Positions 27,622 through 36,928 of a stretch of DNA of 64,000 nucleotides are shown here, one piece after another (position 1 is the stretch's first letter; each line of letters begins with the position of its first letter). Below the pieces are notes generated by a model. That model searched no databases. It saw only the letters and a program-made list of their open reading frames with translations, and was not told the origin of the DNA. This stretch comes from CAZYIW01 sp964647705. Its GTDB lineage: Bacteria; Pseudomonadota; Gammaproteobacteria; PS1; Pseudothioglobaceae. Both the position numbers and the translations under genes were made by a program. Location of the stretch: assembly GCA_964647705.1 (NCBI GenBank), contig CAZYIW010000001.1, positions 50,234 to 114,233 of the forward strand, in the 5' to 3' direction.

Positions 27622-29251
27622 TGAGTATTAAATTGTGCGCCTTTTTGGCTGCGTTGATAAAACCCTCAAACAGTGGGTGTCCGTCTCTTGGTGTTGAGGT
27701 AAATTCGGGATGAAATTGACAAGCCACAAACCAAGGGTGGTTTTTGATTTCTACCATCTCAACCAATGTCTTGTCAGCTGAGCGACCTGAGATAGTCAGC
27801 CCTGCCTTTTCAATCTGTCCAATAAGTTTGTTGTTAACCTCATAACGATGACGATGACGCTCAACAATTACCTCTTTTTGATAAATGGATTTTGCGTTGC
27901 TGCCTTTAGTTAGAATACACTCTTGACCACCCAAACGCATGGTACCACCCATATCCGATCCACTGTCTCTGGTTTGCGTGGTGCCATCTTCTTCTTGCCA
28001 TTCGGTAATCAGTGCTACTACAGGATAAGGCGTTTTTTCGTTAAATTCTGTACTGTTGGCATCGGTCATGTTAGCCATATTACGAGCATATTCAATCACT
28101 GCTACTTGCATCCCTAAACAAATACCTAAATATGGCACATTATTCTCTCGCGCAAATTTCACCGTGGCAATCTTTCCTTCTACGCCACGATTACCAAACC
28201 CACCTGGCACCAGAATAGCACTCATCTCAGACAAGCAACCTGTACCACTTTTTTCAATCTCTTCGGAATCAAAATAATGAATATTAACTTTGGTTTGTGT
28301 ATGCACTCCAGCATGAATCAATGCCTCTGATAAAGACTTATAAGATTCAGTCAAATCCATATATTTACCCACCATGGCAATATCAACACTGCTTTGTGGG
28401 TTTTGTAATTGCTGAATGACTTGATCCCATTCGCCCAGATCAGCATCTTTACAATCTAGATTAAGTTTTCTAACCACCACATTATCTAAGCCTTGTTCAT
28501 GTAGGGCTTGTGGTACTTTATAGATGGTATCAACATCCAATGAGGTAAAAACTGAATTCTCCTCAACATTGGTAAATAGTGCAATTTTTTTGCGTTCAGC
28601 TTCTGGCAATTCATATTCTGAACGACAAATCAGAATATCGGGCTGGATACCAATACCTCTTAATTCTTTTACTGAGTGTTGTGTAGGTTTGGTTTTTAAT
28701 TCGCCTGCCACAGCAATATAAGGCAGTAAAGTTAGATGCACAAACAATGTATTTTCGTGACCAAGTTCTAGACTCATTTGTCGAATCGCTTCCATAAATG
28801 GCAAGGATTCGATATCACCCGCCGTACCACCTATCTCAACCAGAGCCACATCGGCACCTTCAGCGCCTGCCTTGGTTAGGTCTTTAATCTCATTGGTAAT
28901 ATGCGGGATAATTTGCACAGTAGCGCCCAAATAGTCGCCACGACGTTCACGCTCAATCACATTTTCATATACCCGTCCTGCGGTAAAGTTATTCTTCTTA
29001 CCCAACTGTACACGCACAAAACGCTCATAATGTCCTAAATCTAGATCGGTTTCTGCACCATCATTGGTGACAAACACTTCACCATGTTGGAATGGACTCA
29101 TGGTTCCTGGATCAACATTAATATAAGGATCCAGCTTCAGCAGGGTGACTTTTAATCCACGAGATTCGAGTAAAGAGGCGAGAGAGGCACTGGCGATTCC
29201 TTTACCTAAGGAAGAAACAACACCACCAGTAATAAAGATGTATTTAGTCAT
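27614..29251 (-). CDS. pyrG: CTP synthase
   Basis: 545 residues. N-terminal amidoligase domain (KYIFITGGVVSSLGKGI, DPYINVDPGTMSPFQHGEV) and a C-terminal class I glutamine amidotransferase with the nucleophile in LGICLGMQ and the His/Glu pair in FHPEF. It makes CTP from UTP, ATP and glutamine. eno, often next to pyrG, is not present here. Confidence 0.98.
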   Translation of the reverse strand: MTKYIFITGGVVSSLGKGIASASLASLLESRGLKVTLLKLDPYINVDPGTMSPFQHGEVFVTNDGAETDLDLGHYERFVRVQLGKKNNFTAGRVYENVIERERRGDYLGATVQIIPHITNEIKDLTKAGAEGADVALVEIGGTAGDIESLPFMEAIRQMSLELGHENTLFVHLTLLPYIAVAGELKTKPTQHSVKELRGIGIQPDILICRSEYELPEAERKKIALFTNVEENSVFTSLDVDTIYKVPQALHEQGLDNVVVRKLNLDCKDADLGEWDQVIQQLQNPQSSVDIAMVGKYMDLTESYKSLSEALIHAGVHTQTKVNIHYFDSEEIEKSGTGCLSEMSAILVPGGFGNRGVEGKIATVKFARENNVPYLGICLGMQVAVIEYARNMANMTDANSTEFNEKTPYPVVALITEWQEEDGTTQTRDSGSDMGGTMRLGGQECILTKGSNAKSIYQKEVIVERHRHRYEVNNKLIGQIEKAGLTISGRSADKTLVEMVEIKNHPWFVACQFHPEFTSTPRDGHPLFEGFINAAKKAHNLILSA

Positions 29252-29331
29252 CTACAACTAATAAAGTTGAAATGCTTATGATACATTAAATCGTGTAGAA
29301 TGTTGGCAAAAAACAATCCCCCTGATTGCTA

Positions 29332-31053
29332 ATGCAATACAAACAGTTCACCTCTCGTATTTTTGTTTATCTAAGACCTCATATTGGAAAGCTGTTGTTT
29401 ACATCGCTGATGATGGTGTTTGCTACGGCGCTAGAAAGTGCTATTCCTGAGATTACCGGTCGTATTGTGGATGATTTATTCACCGATGATAGATCTGAGC
29501 AAACTGCACTACTCTATGCCATAGTGCTTCTGGCTGTGATTAGTTTAAGTTCAATCTTTGCACTGACTTCAACTGCTGCAAGTTCTTGGGTGTCTAATAA
29601 AGTGATTATGGATGTGCGGGTGGATATGTTTGATAAGCTTCTCAAGTTACCAAAATCATATTTTGATCAACACCTAACGGGCAAGGTGTTGTCTAAGCTG
29701 ACCTTTGATGTTGAGCAAATTGCTGCTGCGGCTTCCACCATTTGGCTTGATTTTATTAAATCCTCAATGACTGTGATTATTTTGGTGGGTTATTTATTCT
29801 ATAAAAATTGGCAATTGAGTCTTACGTTGGTGATTTTATTGCCATTGATTTATCTAGCGGTTAAGCTTTCCTCACATCGTATGCGTAACTCCAGTAGGAA
29901 GGTACAACAATCCATGGGCATGATGACACACCTTTTGGATGAGAATATCTCTGGCGCTTCTTTGGTAAAAATTTATCATGCCCAAGCACAAGAAACTTCT
30001 AAATTTCAACGGCTTATTAAGCACATCCGCCAACAGCGGTTTAAAGTGGATATGACTGGTGGTTTTAATACCGCTTTTGTCAATATTTTAATTGGGCTGT
30101 GTTTGGCCAGTGTGGTTTACTTTTCTGCCACTTTATTAAAGATGACAGCAGGTGAATTTTTATCTTTTTTTACTGCAATGGGGATGCTTGTTAAACCCGC
30201 TAAAAGTCTAGTAAATATCAATAAACCTCTACAAACTGCGATGGCTGCAGGACAAAGCGTATTTGGTTTGATTGATGAAGTTGAAGAACAAAATTTAGGT
30301 AAAAAATCCATAGACAGAGTCACTGGTGCAGTTGGATTTCATGATGTGTCTTTTTCTTATGAAAACAATAAATCAGTTTTAAAGGACATTAATCTGAATA
30401 TACAACCAGGAGAGACTGTTGCATTGGTGGGCAGCACCGGCAGTGGTAAAACCACAATTATTCAATTATTGGCTCGTTTCTATAATCCCTCTCAAGGCCA
30501 AATTACTATAGATGGAATTGATATTGGCGAATTTGATATTACTGCACTGCGCAGTCAAATTGCCTTTGTAGATCAAAACGTACGCCTGTTTAATGACACT
30601 GTGCGTGGCAATATTGCATTGGGGCAAACAGATTCAATGACTACTGAGTCAGTAGAAAAAGCTGCCAAAATATCCAATGCTTATGAGTTTATCCAAGGAT
30701 TAGAACAGGGGTTTGGCACAGAAATTGGCGAAGATGGCACCAAACTCTCAGGCGGTCAAAGACAGCGCCTTGCTATTGCGCGTGCCATCGCCAAAGACAG
30801 TCCGATTTTAATTTTGGATGAGGCCACATCAGCACTGGATTCAGCCACTGAAAAGCAGGTTCAAGCAGCTATTGATGAGATGCAAAAAGACCGCACTACT
30901 ATCATTATTGCCCATCGATTAAGCACTGTTCAAAATGCCGATCGAATTGTGGTTCTGCGTCATGGTGAGATTATCGAACAAGGTTCTCATAAAAAACTCA
31001 TAGAACAAAATGGCGAATACGCACAACTCTATAGGCATCAATTCGAAGATTAA
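29332..31053 (+). CDS. msbA: Lipid A export ABC transporter MsbA
   Basis: 573 residues: six-helix exporter domain, then nucleotide-binding domain with Walker A GSTGSGKTT, signature LSGGQRQR, Walker B ILILDEATSALD and H-loop AHRLS. Length and fusion of the two domains match MsbA, which flips core lipid A. The first ATG is at 29332; a TTG two codons earlier is less likely. lpxK is not adjacent, so a different lipid or drug substrate cannot be excluded. Confidence 0.9.
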   Translation: MQYKQFTSRIFVYLRPHIGKLLFTSLMMVFATALESAIPEITGRIVDDLFTDDRSEQTALLYAIVLLAVISLSSIFALTSTAASSWVSNKVIMDVRVDMFDKLLKLPKSYFDQHLTGKVLSKLTFDVEQIAAAASTIWLDFIKSSMTVIILVGYLFYKNWQLSLTLVILLPLIYLAVKLSSHRMRNSSRKVQQSMGMMTHLLDENISGASLVKIYHAQAQETSKFQRLIKHIRQQRFKVDMTGGFNTAFVNILIGLCLASVVYFSATLLKMTAGEFLSFFTAMGMLVKPAKSLVNINKPLQTAMAAGQSVFGLIDEVEEQNLGKKSIDRVTGAVGFHDVSFSYENNKSVLKDINLNIQPGETVALVGSTGSGKTTIIQLLARFYNPSQGQITIDGIDIGEFDITALRSQIAFVDQNVRLFNDTVRGNIALGQTDSMTTESVEKAAKISNAYEFIQGLEQGFGTEIGEDGTKLSGGQRQRLAIARAIAKDSPILILDEATSALDSATEKQVQAAIDEMQKDRTTIIIAHRLSTVQNADRIVVLRHGEIIEQGSHKKLIEQNGEYAQLYRHQFED

Positions 31054-31056
31054 AGA

Positions 31057-32694
31057 TTAATTTTCAAATTGTTTTAAATCGTCTAACAATGTTTTGGTGT
31101 TTTGTGAATAATCGATTGGCACTTCAATTACATGGACACCACCTTGATCAAAGGCTTTAACCATAATTGGCACCAAATCTTTGCTTTTTTCAATTCGGTG
31201 TCCAGTTGCGCCATAGCTGTGAGCATATTGAACAAAGTCTGGGTTTTTAAAGTCAAGGCCAAAATCAGGCAAATCCATACCTACTTGCTTCCACTTAATC
31301 ATTCCGTAACCATTGTCAATAAAGATTAAAACCACCAAGTTGAGCTTGAGGCGAATGGCTGTTTCTAATTCTTGAGAATTCATCATAAATCCACCATCAC
31401 CTGAAACCACCAAAACTTGTCGTTTCGGATATGTCAAACAACAAGCAATACCACCTGGCAGTCCTGCACCCATAGTAGCTAGGGCATTATCCAACAATAA
31501 TGTATTAGGCTGGTGTGTGTGATAATGTCTAGCAAACCAAAGTTTAAACATGCCATTATCTAGTGAGACAATGCCATCATCATTAAGCACACGCCTAACA
31601 TCAGCCACCACACGTTGAGGTAGCATTGGAAAGGAATCGTCATGATCTAGGTCGTGAATGGCGTGACGAATCTTCTCATGAACATCCATAACCCATTCTC
31701 TATTGCAAGCAAAACAACTGTCAAGAGCTTTGGTTAGCCTTGTAATAGAATCGCCAATATTCCCCACAACTTCTACTTGTGGATAGTAAATGTCTTTGAT
31801 TTGCGCCGAATGAAAATTAATGTGGATAACCTTTTGTTCATCGCCTTTCATAATAAATGGAGGCTTCTCAATAATATCATGCCCCACATTAATGATAAGA
31901 TCGGCTTTTTTAATGGCTTCATGCACATAATCTTTAGAAGAAAAAGCTGCTGTGCCTAAAAAATGCGAGTCATCGCCACTGAGTACACCCTTACCCATTT
32001 GCGTATTGAAAAACATAATGCCAGTTTTATTCACAAAATCGGACAATGGCTGACGAATACGTTTACGATTAGCGCCGGCACCTACTAGCAATAAGGGTCT
32101 TTTGGCTGCTTCGATTACCTCGACGGCTTTTTGGATAGCACGATCAGTAGCAAAAACACGGTGTATTCTTTGCCTTGGATATAGGCGTTCATCTTCTACT
32201 TCCTCTTTGGCAATGTCCTCGGGTAATTCTAGATGCACGGCGCCAGGTCTTTCCTCTTCAGCAATACGGAAAGCACCACGTACTAAGGATGGAATTTGTC
32301 TGCCATAGACAATCTGATCTGAGTCTTTGACCAGCGGTTCCATCATCCTGACAATATCGAGCATCTGAAATTTACCTTGTAAACCTGCCTTGATGGGTTT
32401 TTGTCCGGTAATAATCACCATCGGCATTGCACCAAGTTGTGCATAGGCAATGGCGGTTACCAGATTAGTGGCGCCTGGTCCGAGTGTTGAAAGACAAACA
32501 CCTGCTTTACCCGTCAAACGACCATAAGTGGCTGCCATAAAAGCGGCCGACTGTTCGTGTCGAGTGAGAATGAATTTAATCGATGATTTGCGCAGAGAAT
32601 CTAAAAAATCCAGATTTTCCTCACCTGGTATGCCGAATATATATTTAACGCCTTCGTTTTCTAACGCTTTTACAAATAAATCCGATGCTTTCAT
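31057..32694 (-). CDS. Acetolactate synthase-like thiamine diphosphate enzyme
   Basis: 545 residues with the three TPP-enzyme domains. The catalytic Glu is in TRHEQSAAFMA, the central domain has LLLVGAGANRKR, and the cofactor motif runs from SGDGGFMMNSQELET to IDNGYG. It resembles catabolic acetolactate synthase (AlsS/IlvB type) condensing pyruvate to acetolactate, but no ilvH regulatory subunit or alsD is next to it. Other decarboxylases or carboligases of the family are possible. Convergent with msbA. Confidence 0.85.
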   Translation of the reverse strand: MKASDLFVKALENEGVKYIFGIPGEENLDFLDSLRKSSIKFILTRHEQSAAFMAATYGRLTGKAGVCLSTLGPGATNLVTAIAYAQLGAMPMVIITGQKPIKAGLQGKFQMLDIVRMMEPLVKDSDQIVYGRQIPSLVRGAFRIAEEERPGAVHLELPEDIAKEEVEDERLYPRQRIHRVFATDRAIQKAVEVIEAAKRPLLLVGAGANRKRIRQPLSDFVNKTGIMFFNTQMGKGVLSGDDSHFLGTAAFSSKDYVHEAIKKADLIINVGHDIIEKPPFIMKGDEQKVIHINFHSAQIKDIYYPQVEVVGNIGDSITRLTKALDSCFACNREWVMDVHEKIRHAIHDLDHDDSFPMLPQRVVADVRRVLNDDGIVSLDNGMFKLWFARHYHTHQPNTLLLDNALATMGAGLPGGIACCLTYPKRQVLVVSGDGGFMMNSQELETAIRLKLNLVVLIFIDNGYGMIKWKQVGMDLPDFGLDFKNPDFVQYAHSYGATGHRIEKSKDLVPIMVKAFDQGGVHVIEVPIDYSQNTKTLLDDLKQFEN

Positions 32695-32749
32695 ATAGCC
32701 CCCAAGCGAGTCCTCGAGGTTTAGAATACCATACTTTTTTGAAAATAGG

Positions 32750-33814
32750 CTAAATTAGACGCGATGAGGCTTTGCCTGAATCCAATGCTCTACGCACAAG
32801 CTCTGCTGCTTGGGCTAAATCGGCAACTTTTTTGCTATGCCAAAGCACCAATGAGGCCGATAATACTAGACCATCATAGAACATGCCCTGCTCCCCTGAC
32901 AATGCTGCTCTACCGAGATCTACTGTGTGCTTGGCCAAATCAGTAATGTTGTTATGCACATCCAAATCAGCGGGGAAAGAAATTGCGCGCAAGTCACGTT
33001 CAATGCCAATAGATGTGGGTTCAATATCGACGCGATTTTGTTCTTCACTGCCTTGATAGGAAATCATCAATCCTTTTTGTCTAAGCGATGGTACCACACC
33101 ACCTTCAACACCCCGAATAAGTAATGCGTTATCCATGCCAGAGGCCTTAACTAGATCGGCATATATCGGTGGATAAGGCTTATGTACATAGCCCAAAACA
33201 GAATGTGTGGTTCTACCACGCAGTGGTCCAATCAAAGTTTCAACAGTATTAATCACAGTACGTTTAACGATACGATTTCTCAGTGATACTAAGTTGTGTA
33301 GTCCTGAGCAATAACTTTTTTGATCCACATAGCTCCAACCAATAGACACATCCTCCAAGCGTTTTTTGGCATCAAGCGTTGAATGATCAACACTCAGTCC
33401 TAATGCTTGATTGATATGCCGGTGTGTGAGCCCAAATTTGGGAGACACACTGTCTAAGCCATGAATAACGGTTGGCAAACCTAACTCAGCTAACAGTGGT
33501 GGTAGAAATGATGAAATGGGTAAGGAACGATTGTATCCACTATACGGATCACCCAAATCAATTAAATTATCAACATTGACTTGTTGCTTATCAGATTCAG
33601 CTTGGATGGCCGCTAGAATTCCTTGGTTTTCCTCCATAGTTTCACGTTTCATTCTAAGCGCAATCAAAAAAATAGCCGATTGAACATCATCAATCTCACC
33701 TCTTAAGATGGCTTGCATGCCATCTCTGGCTTCTTCAAAATCAATATTTTTACTCAGCTCAGGGCCAGTTGCGATGCGCTGGATGATAGAATGCATTAAG
33801 GTTTGTGAACTCAT
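32750..33814 (-). CDS. Anthranilate phosphoribosyltransferase-like protein (TrpD2/YbiB type)
   Basis: 354 residues of the nucleoside phosphorylase/TrpD fold: N-terminal helical domain (RGEIDDVQSAIFLIALRMK), then a glycine-rich PRPP-like loop region and a TLIGPLRG segment. The canonical TrpD GTGGD motif is absent (VIHGLDSVSPKFG instead), so it is unlikely to make tryptophan; TrpD2-like proteins bind nucleic acid or have other roles. Its start overlaps the Rieske gene by 4 bp. Confidence 0.72.
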   Translation of the reverse strand: MSSQTLMHSIIQRIATGPELSKNIDFEEARDGMQAILRGEIDDVQSAIFLIALRMKRETMEENQGILAAIQAESDKQQVNVDNLIDLGDPYSGYNRSLPISSFLPPLLAELGLPTVIHGLDSVSPKFGLTHRHINQALGLSVDHSTLDAKKRLEDVSIGWSYVDQKSYCSGLHNLVSLRNRIVKRTVINTVETLIGPLRGRTTHSVLGYVHKPYPPIYADLVKASGMDNALLIRGVEGGVVPSLRQKGLMISYQGSEEQNRVDIEPTSIGIERDLRAISFPADLDVHNNITDLAKHTVDLGRAALSGEQGMFYDGLVLSASLVLWHSKKVADLAQAAELVRRALDSGKASSRLI

Positions 33815-34113
33815 GATTTAATCTCAATAAAAACTTGATTATCTTGTTGTTTGACTGGGTAGACTTGCATATTATCTACATCCGTGTGTGAACTCTTGCC
33901 TGAAGTCAAATCAAAACTATAGCCATGAAGTGAGCACTTAACATGGTTGTCTTTTAAACAGCCCAGGGTCAATTTAATATCCTCATGTGGACAACGATTC
34001 TCAGCACAATATAGCTGTGCATTATTCAAAGCCACAAACAACTCCTTATCACCGATACTAACCTCGACCATTGTGCCTTCTTTTGGGAGAGAATCCAAGA
34101 CCTTAATCCACAT
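33811..34113 (-). CDS. Rieske [2Fe-2S] ferredoxin-like protein
   Basis: 100 residues, a single soluble Rieske domain. Cluster ligands are in CPHEDI and CSLHGYSFDLTSG, the usual C-x-H and C-x2-H pattern, with the supporting G and P residues. It resembles NirD or bedA-type ferredoxin subunits but has no partner oxygenase or NirB here. It overlaps the TrpD-like gene, suggesting joint use. Confidence 0.88.
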   Translation of the reverse strand: MWIKVLDSLPKEGTMVEVSIGDKELFVALNNAQLYCAENRCPHEDIKLTLGCLKDNHVKCSLHGYSFDLTSGKSSHTDVDNMQVYPVKQQDNQVFIEIKS

Positions 34114-34130
34114 AATATTAAACAGTATTG

Positions 34131-34730
34131 TTAAAAAAAGCGCCAGATACGATTACTATCCAGTTCAGAGCGGCAATTTTTTAATTGCTGTTTGTAGCGC
34201 TTGGCATTTTTTTCAACGCTGCGTGCTGCCTTTTTTAGCCATGGCTTAGATTGATAAGATTTACGATTAAAACCACCATGCCCTTCATGATAAGCCAAAT
34301 ATTGATTATAAGCATCGGTTTTGGCAATCCCTGATTGTTGTTTGGATTTGTTGATATACCAGCCGACGAAATCGGCCGCATCTTCAAAGTCGTCACGTTC
34401 GGCATTCCAATTTCCAGTGTCTTGTTGATACCAAGACCAAGTGTTGTCTACCGCTTGGGCAAAACCATACGCTGAGGTTGGTCTTAACCATGGAATCGCG
34501 CCAAAGAGTTTTTCTCTTGGCGGTTTGGCATCCGACTGGAAACGCGATTCTTGATAGATGATTGCCAATTGTACATGAGCTGGGGCATTGTATTTTTTCT
34601 CACTGGCACGCACAGCCTGATACCAGCTCACTTCCTCATCCATTAAGTGGCAAATATTACTCACCTGCACTGCCGGAGTAGAAAAACACCCAGTCAACAA
34701 AACAACTGGAAGAAGAAGTAATAACCTCAT
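34131..34730 (-). CDS. Lipoprotein with lytic transglycosylase (SLT) domain
   Basis: 199 residues. A lipobox (LLLPVVLLTGC) gives membrane anchoring. The catalytic-Glu region is AIIYQESRFQSDAK, followed by SAYGFAQAVDNTW and YLAYHEGHGGF, the pattern of SLT-type muramidases that cleave peptidoglycan. It overlaps the cold-shock/membrane protein gene by 4 bp. Confidence 0.85.
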   Translation of the reverse strand: MRLLLLLPVVLLTGCFSTPAVQVSNICHLMDEEVSWYQAVRASEKKYNAPAHVQLAIIYQESRFQSDAKPPREKLFGAIPWLRPTSAYGFAQAVDNTWSWYQQDTGNWNAERDDFEDAADFVGWYINKSKQQSGIAKTDAYNQYLAYHEGHGGFNRKSYQSKPWLKKAARSVEKNAKRYKQQLKNCRSELDSNRIWRFF

Positions 34731-35041
34731 TGATTCGTTGGCGCTAAAAATACATAATATGCAATTATAAGTTGTGTAATAAGCAAAAACAAAAACATTG
34801 CTTTAATAGTAGCATCAGTTAAGGGTTTAGCTTCTTTTTTAGACCCTTCAAGTCTAACAGAAGTTGCCACCCAACCTTTTTCTGATTGTTCAGTATTAAA
34901 AACCACACGTGCGTTGGTTTTTAGTCGTGATTTGTTATAAATATTTTTCTGATGCACAAAATATTTGTTTCCATCATCTCCAGTTATAAATCCATAACCC
35001 TTTGAGCCGAACTGTGCGACTGTCCCTGCTGTTTTTGCCAT
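34727..35041 (-). CDS. Cold-shock domain protein with C-terminal membrane helix
   Basis: 104 residues. The first 65 form a cold-shock OB domain, with the RNP1-like GYGFITGDDG and RNP2-like YFVHQKNI, then a short linker and a membrane helix (AMFLFLLITQLIIAYYVFL). This puts a single-strand nucleic-acid binding fold at the membrane. Related two-part proteins with DUF1294 exist but the second part is only one helix here. Confidence 0.82.
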   Translation of the reverse strand: MAKTAGTVAQFGSKGYGFITGDDGNKYFVHQKNIYNKSRLKTNARVVFNTEQSEKGWVATSVRLEGSKKEAKPLTDATIKAMFLFLLITQLIIAYYVFLAPTNQ

Positions 35042-35077
35042 TTTTACTCTCCCAATTGTATAGACATAAATATTAGT

Positions 35078-35728
35078 CTATTTTTTTCGCAAACAATATG
35101 TTACTTTTTCAACATAATCAACGCCAGCACGTTGAAATTTTGGTTCGTTGTGTATGTCATTAAAACATTGTAGTTGCTCACAGTCGAACCTTTTTGTAAA
35201 TAATGCTCTCACTTCTGTCTGATCTAGTGCGTATGGCGGACCACTCATCTGCGCTTGCGGGTAGTTCAAGGTCAGAAGTAAAATTTTACAATCGCTAGTT
35301 ATTATAGAGTATAAATGTTTGACATATTTTGCTCTTAAATCAACAGGCAGTGCAATCAAGGATGCTCGGTCATATACACTGTTAACAGCTTTTAGATGCT
35401 TGGCCTCAAGGTCGAAAAAATCACCACAGTAGATATCAATCTTATGTGCACAGTAGCGCTGAAAATTGCCCTCTTTAACAACAGAATAGTTGAGATCATT
35501 CTCAACAAAAAATGCCTCAACTGCCAACTTACTAAGCTCTACACCGACAACATGAAATCCTTGCTCTAATAAATAAAGCATATCAAAAGATTTGCCACAA
35601 AGTGGCACAAAAACACAAGGGTTTGAATCCTGTTCCAAGCAATCTATAAAATCGACGAGCTTGTTATTTACCGATGCTTGATGCCAGCCCGTTTCGCCTT
35701 TTTTCCAACGTTCAATCCAATCGCTCAT
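35078..35728 (-). CDS. tpm: Thiopurine S-methyltransferase
   Basis: 216 residues of the TPMT-type SAM methyltransferase, with WIERWKKGETGWHQ at the start, the SAM motif VFVPLCGKSFDMLYLLEQG and the conserved VYDRASLIALP. Bacterial members detoxify tellurite, selenite or other chalcogen compounds. Longer frames to 35863 exist, but the ATG at 35728 gives the length of the Pseudomonas enzyme. Divergent from the thioredoxin-like gene; the two starts are 40 bp apart. Confidence 0.85.
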   Translation of the reverse strand: MSDWIERWKKGETGWHQASVNNKLVDFIDCLEQDSNPCVFVPLCGKSFDMLYLLEQGFHVVGVELSKLAVEAFFVENDLNYSVVKEGNFQRYCAHKIDIYCGDFFDLEAKHLKAVNSVYDRASLIALPVDLRAKYVKHLYSIITSDCKILLLTLNYPQAQMSGPPYALDQTEVRALFTKRFDCEQLQCFNDIHNEPKFQRAGVDYVEKVTYCLRKK

Positions 35729-35768
35729 CTGTGGTTTTTGAATAAGTTTAGCTACTATAATATTTGCC

Positions 35769-36269
35769 ATGGAATTCTCTAGACCTTCTCGTAAAACCAT
35801 CATGCAAATTATGATGGTAATTTTAGCCATCTTTGCCATGCGTATGTGGCAACAACAAGACATTACTCAAGGCATGGTGCCAAGTTTTACTTCAAAAACA
35901 CTCACCGGTGAGATTATCAATTCAAAACCCGTTGATTCACAACCTGTGCTGATTCACTTTTGGGCCACTTGGTGTCCAGTCTGTGAGCTAGAAAATGATA
36001 ATATTCAAACCATTGGTGAAGACTATCGAGTTCTTAATATTGCCATTCAATCTGGTGATGATGAAGCGATTGAAGCTTATGCACTTGAGTACAATCTCAA
36101 AACCGATAATATTATTAACGACTATTCTGGGTCTTTAACCAAACTTTTTGGTGTTAAAGGCACGCCCACGAGTTTCATTGTTAACCCCAAAGGAGAAATT
36201 CAATTCATTGAAGTCGGTTATACCACTGAGATGGGTCTTCGTTTTCGTCTCTGGTGGGCTGGGCTGTGA
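35769..36269 (+). CDS. Membrane-anchored thioredoxin-like protein (ScsD/TlpA type)
   Basis: 166 residues: an N-terminal membrane helix (IMQIMMVILAIFAMRMW), then a periplasmic thioredoxin fold with active site WATWCPVC and cis-Pro loop VKGTPTSFIV. It belongs with the protein disulfide oxidoreductases of the ScsD/TlpA/DsbE group; redox direction cannot be read from the sequence. A TATAAT at 35756-35761 is only 7 nt before the ATG, so either the mRNA is leaderless or a start further in is used. Confidence 0.82.
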   Translation: MEFSRPSRKTIMQIMMVILAIFAMRMWQQQDITQGMVPSFTSKTLTGEIINSKPVDSQPVLIHFWATWCPVCELENDNIQTIGEDYRVLNIAIQSGDDEAIEAYALEYNLKTDNIINDYSGSLTKLFGVKGTPTSFIVNPKGEIQFIEVGYTTEMGLRFRLWWAGL

Positions 36270-36928
36270 GCACAAATATTGGAGATTGGTCCGATTATCT
36301 CAATGGCATATCCAAACAAGATTATTTCAAAGAGTTGATTGGCTTTTTAAACCAAAGGGGTAAACAAAATATTCCAATCTACCCTCCCAAAACAAAATGG
36401 TTTCGCGCCTTTGAACTGACACATTTTTCCGATGTTAAAGTGATTATCCTAGGACAAGACCCTTACCATAACGAAGGGCAGGCACAGGGTCTTAGCTTTT
36501 CGGTGCCCGATGGAATGAAACTCCCGCCCTCTTTACAAAATATCTACAAAGAATTAGAACTGGATCTGGGTATCCCTATCAACGCTAGCGGAGACCTCTC
36601 TCGTTGGGCTAAGCAAGGGGTTTTATTACTCAATAGTGTGCTCACAGTTGAAAAAAATACCCCAGGTGCCCATGCTGGCAGAGGTTGGGAGAGGTTCACC
36701 GATACGGTGATTGACCTTCTTAATGAAAATAAAAAAAATTTGGTCTTCATGCTCTGGGGTGCCTATGCGCAAAAAAAGGCCGAGTTTATCGACCAACAAA
36801 AACATCTGGTTTTGCGTGCCACGCACCCTTCGCCTTTTTCTGCACACAAAGGCTTTTTTGGCTGTAAGCATTTTTCCAAAGCCAACCAGTTTTTAACTCA
36901 AACCCATCAAAAGGAGATTCAGTGGTGA
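36266..36928 (+). CDS. ung: Uracil-DNA glycosylase
   Basis: 220 residues of family 1 UDG, with the catalytic water-activating motif GQDPYH and the leucine/minor-groove loop HPSPFS (usually HPSPLS). It removes uracil from DNA in base excision repair. The best start is GTG at 36266, overlapping the stop of the thioredoxin-like gene (GTGA); an in-frame GTG 12 bp earlier is also possible. Confidence 0.95.
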   Translation: MSTNIGDWSDYLNGISKQDYFKELIGFLNQRGKQNIPIYPPKTKWFRAFELTHFSDVKVIILGQDPYHNEGQAQGLSFSVPDGMKLPPSLQNIYKELELDLGIPINASGDLSRWAKQGVLLLNSVLTVEKNTPGAHAGRGWERFTDTVIDLLNENKKNLVFMLWGAYAQKKAEFIDQQKHLVLRATHPSPFSAHKGFFGCKHFSKANQFLTQTHQKEIQW

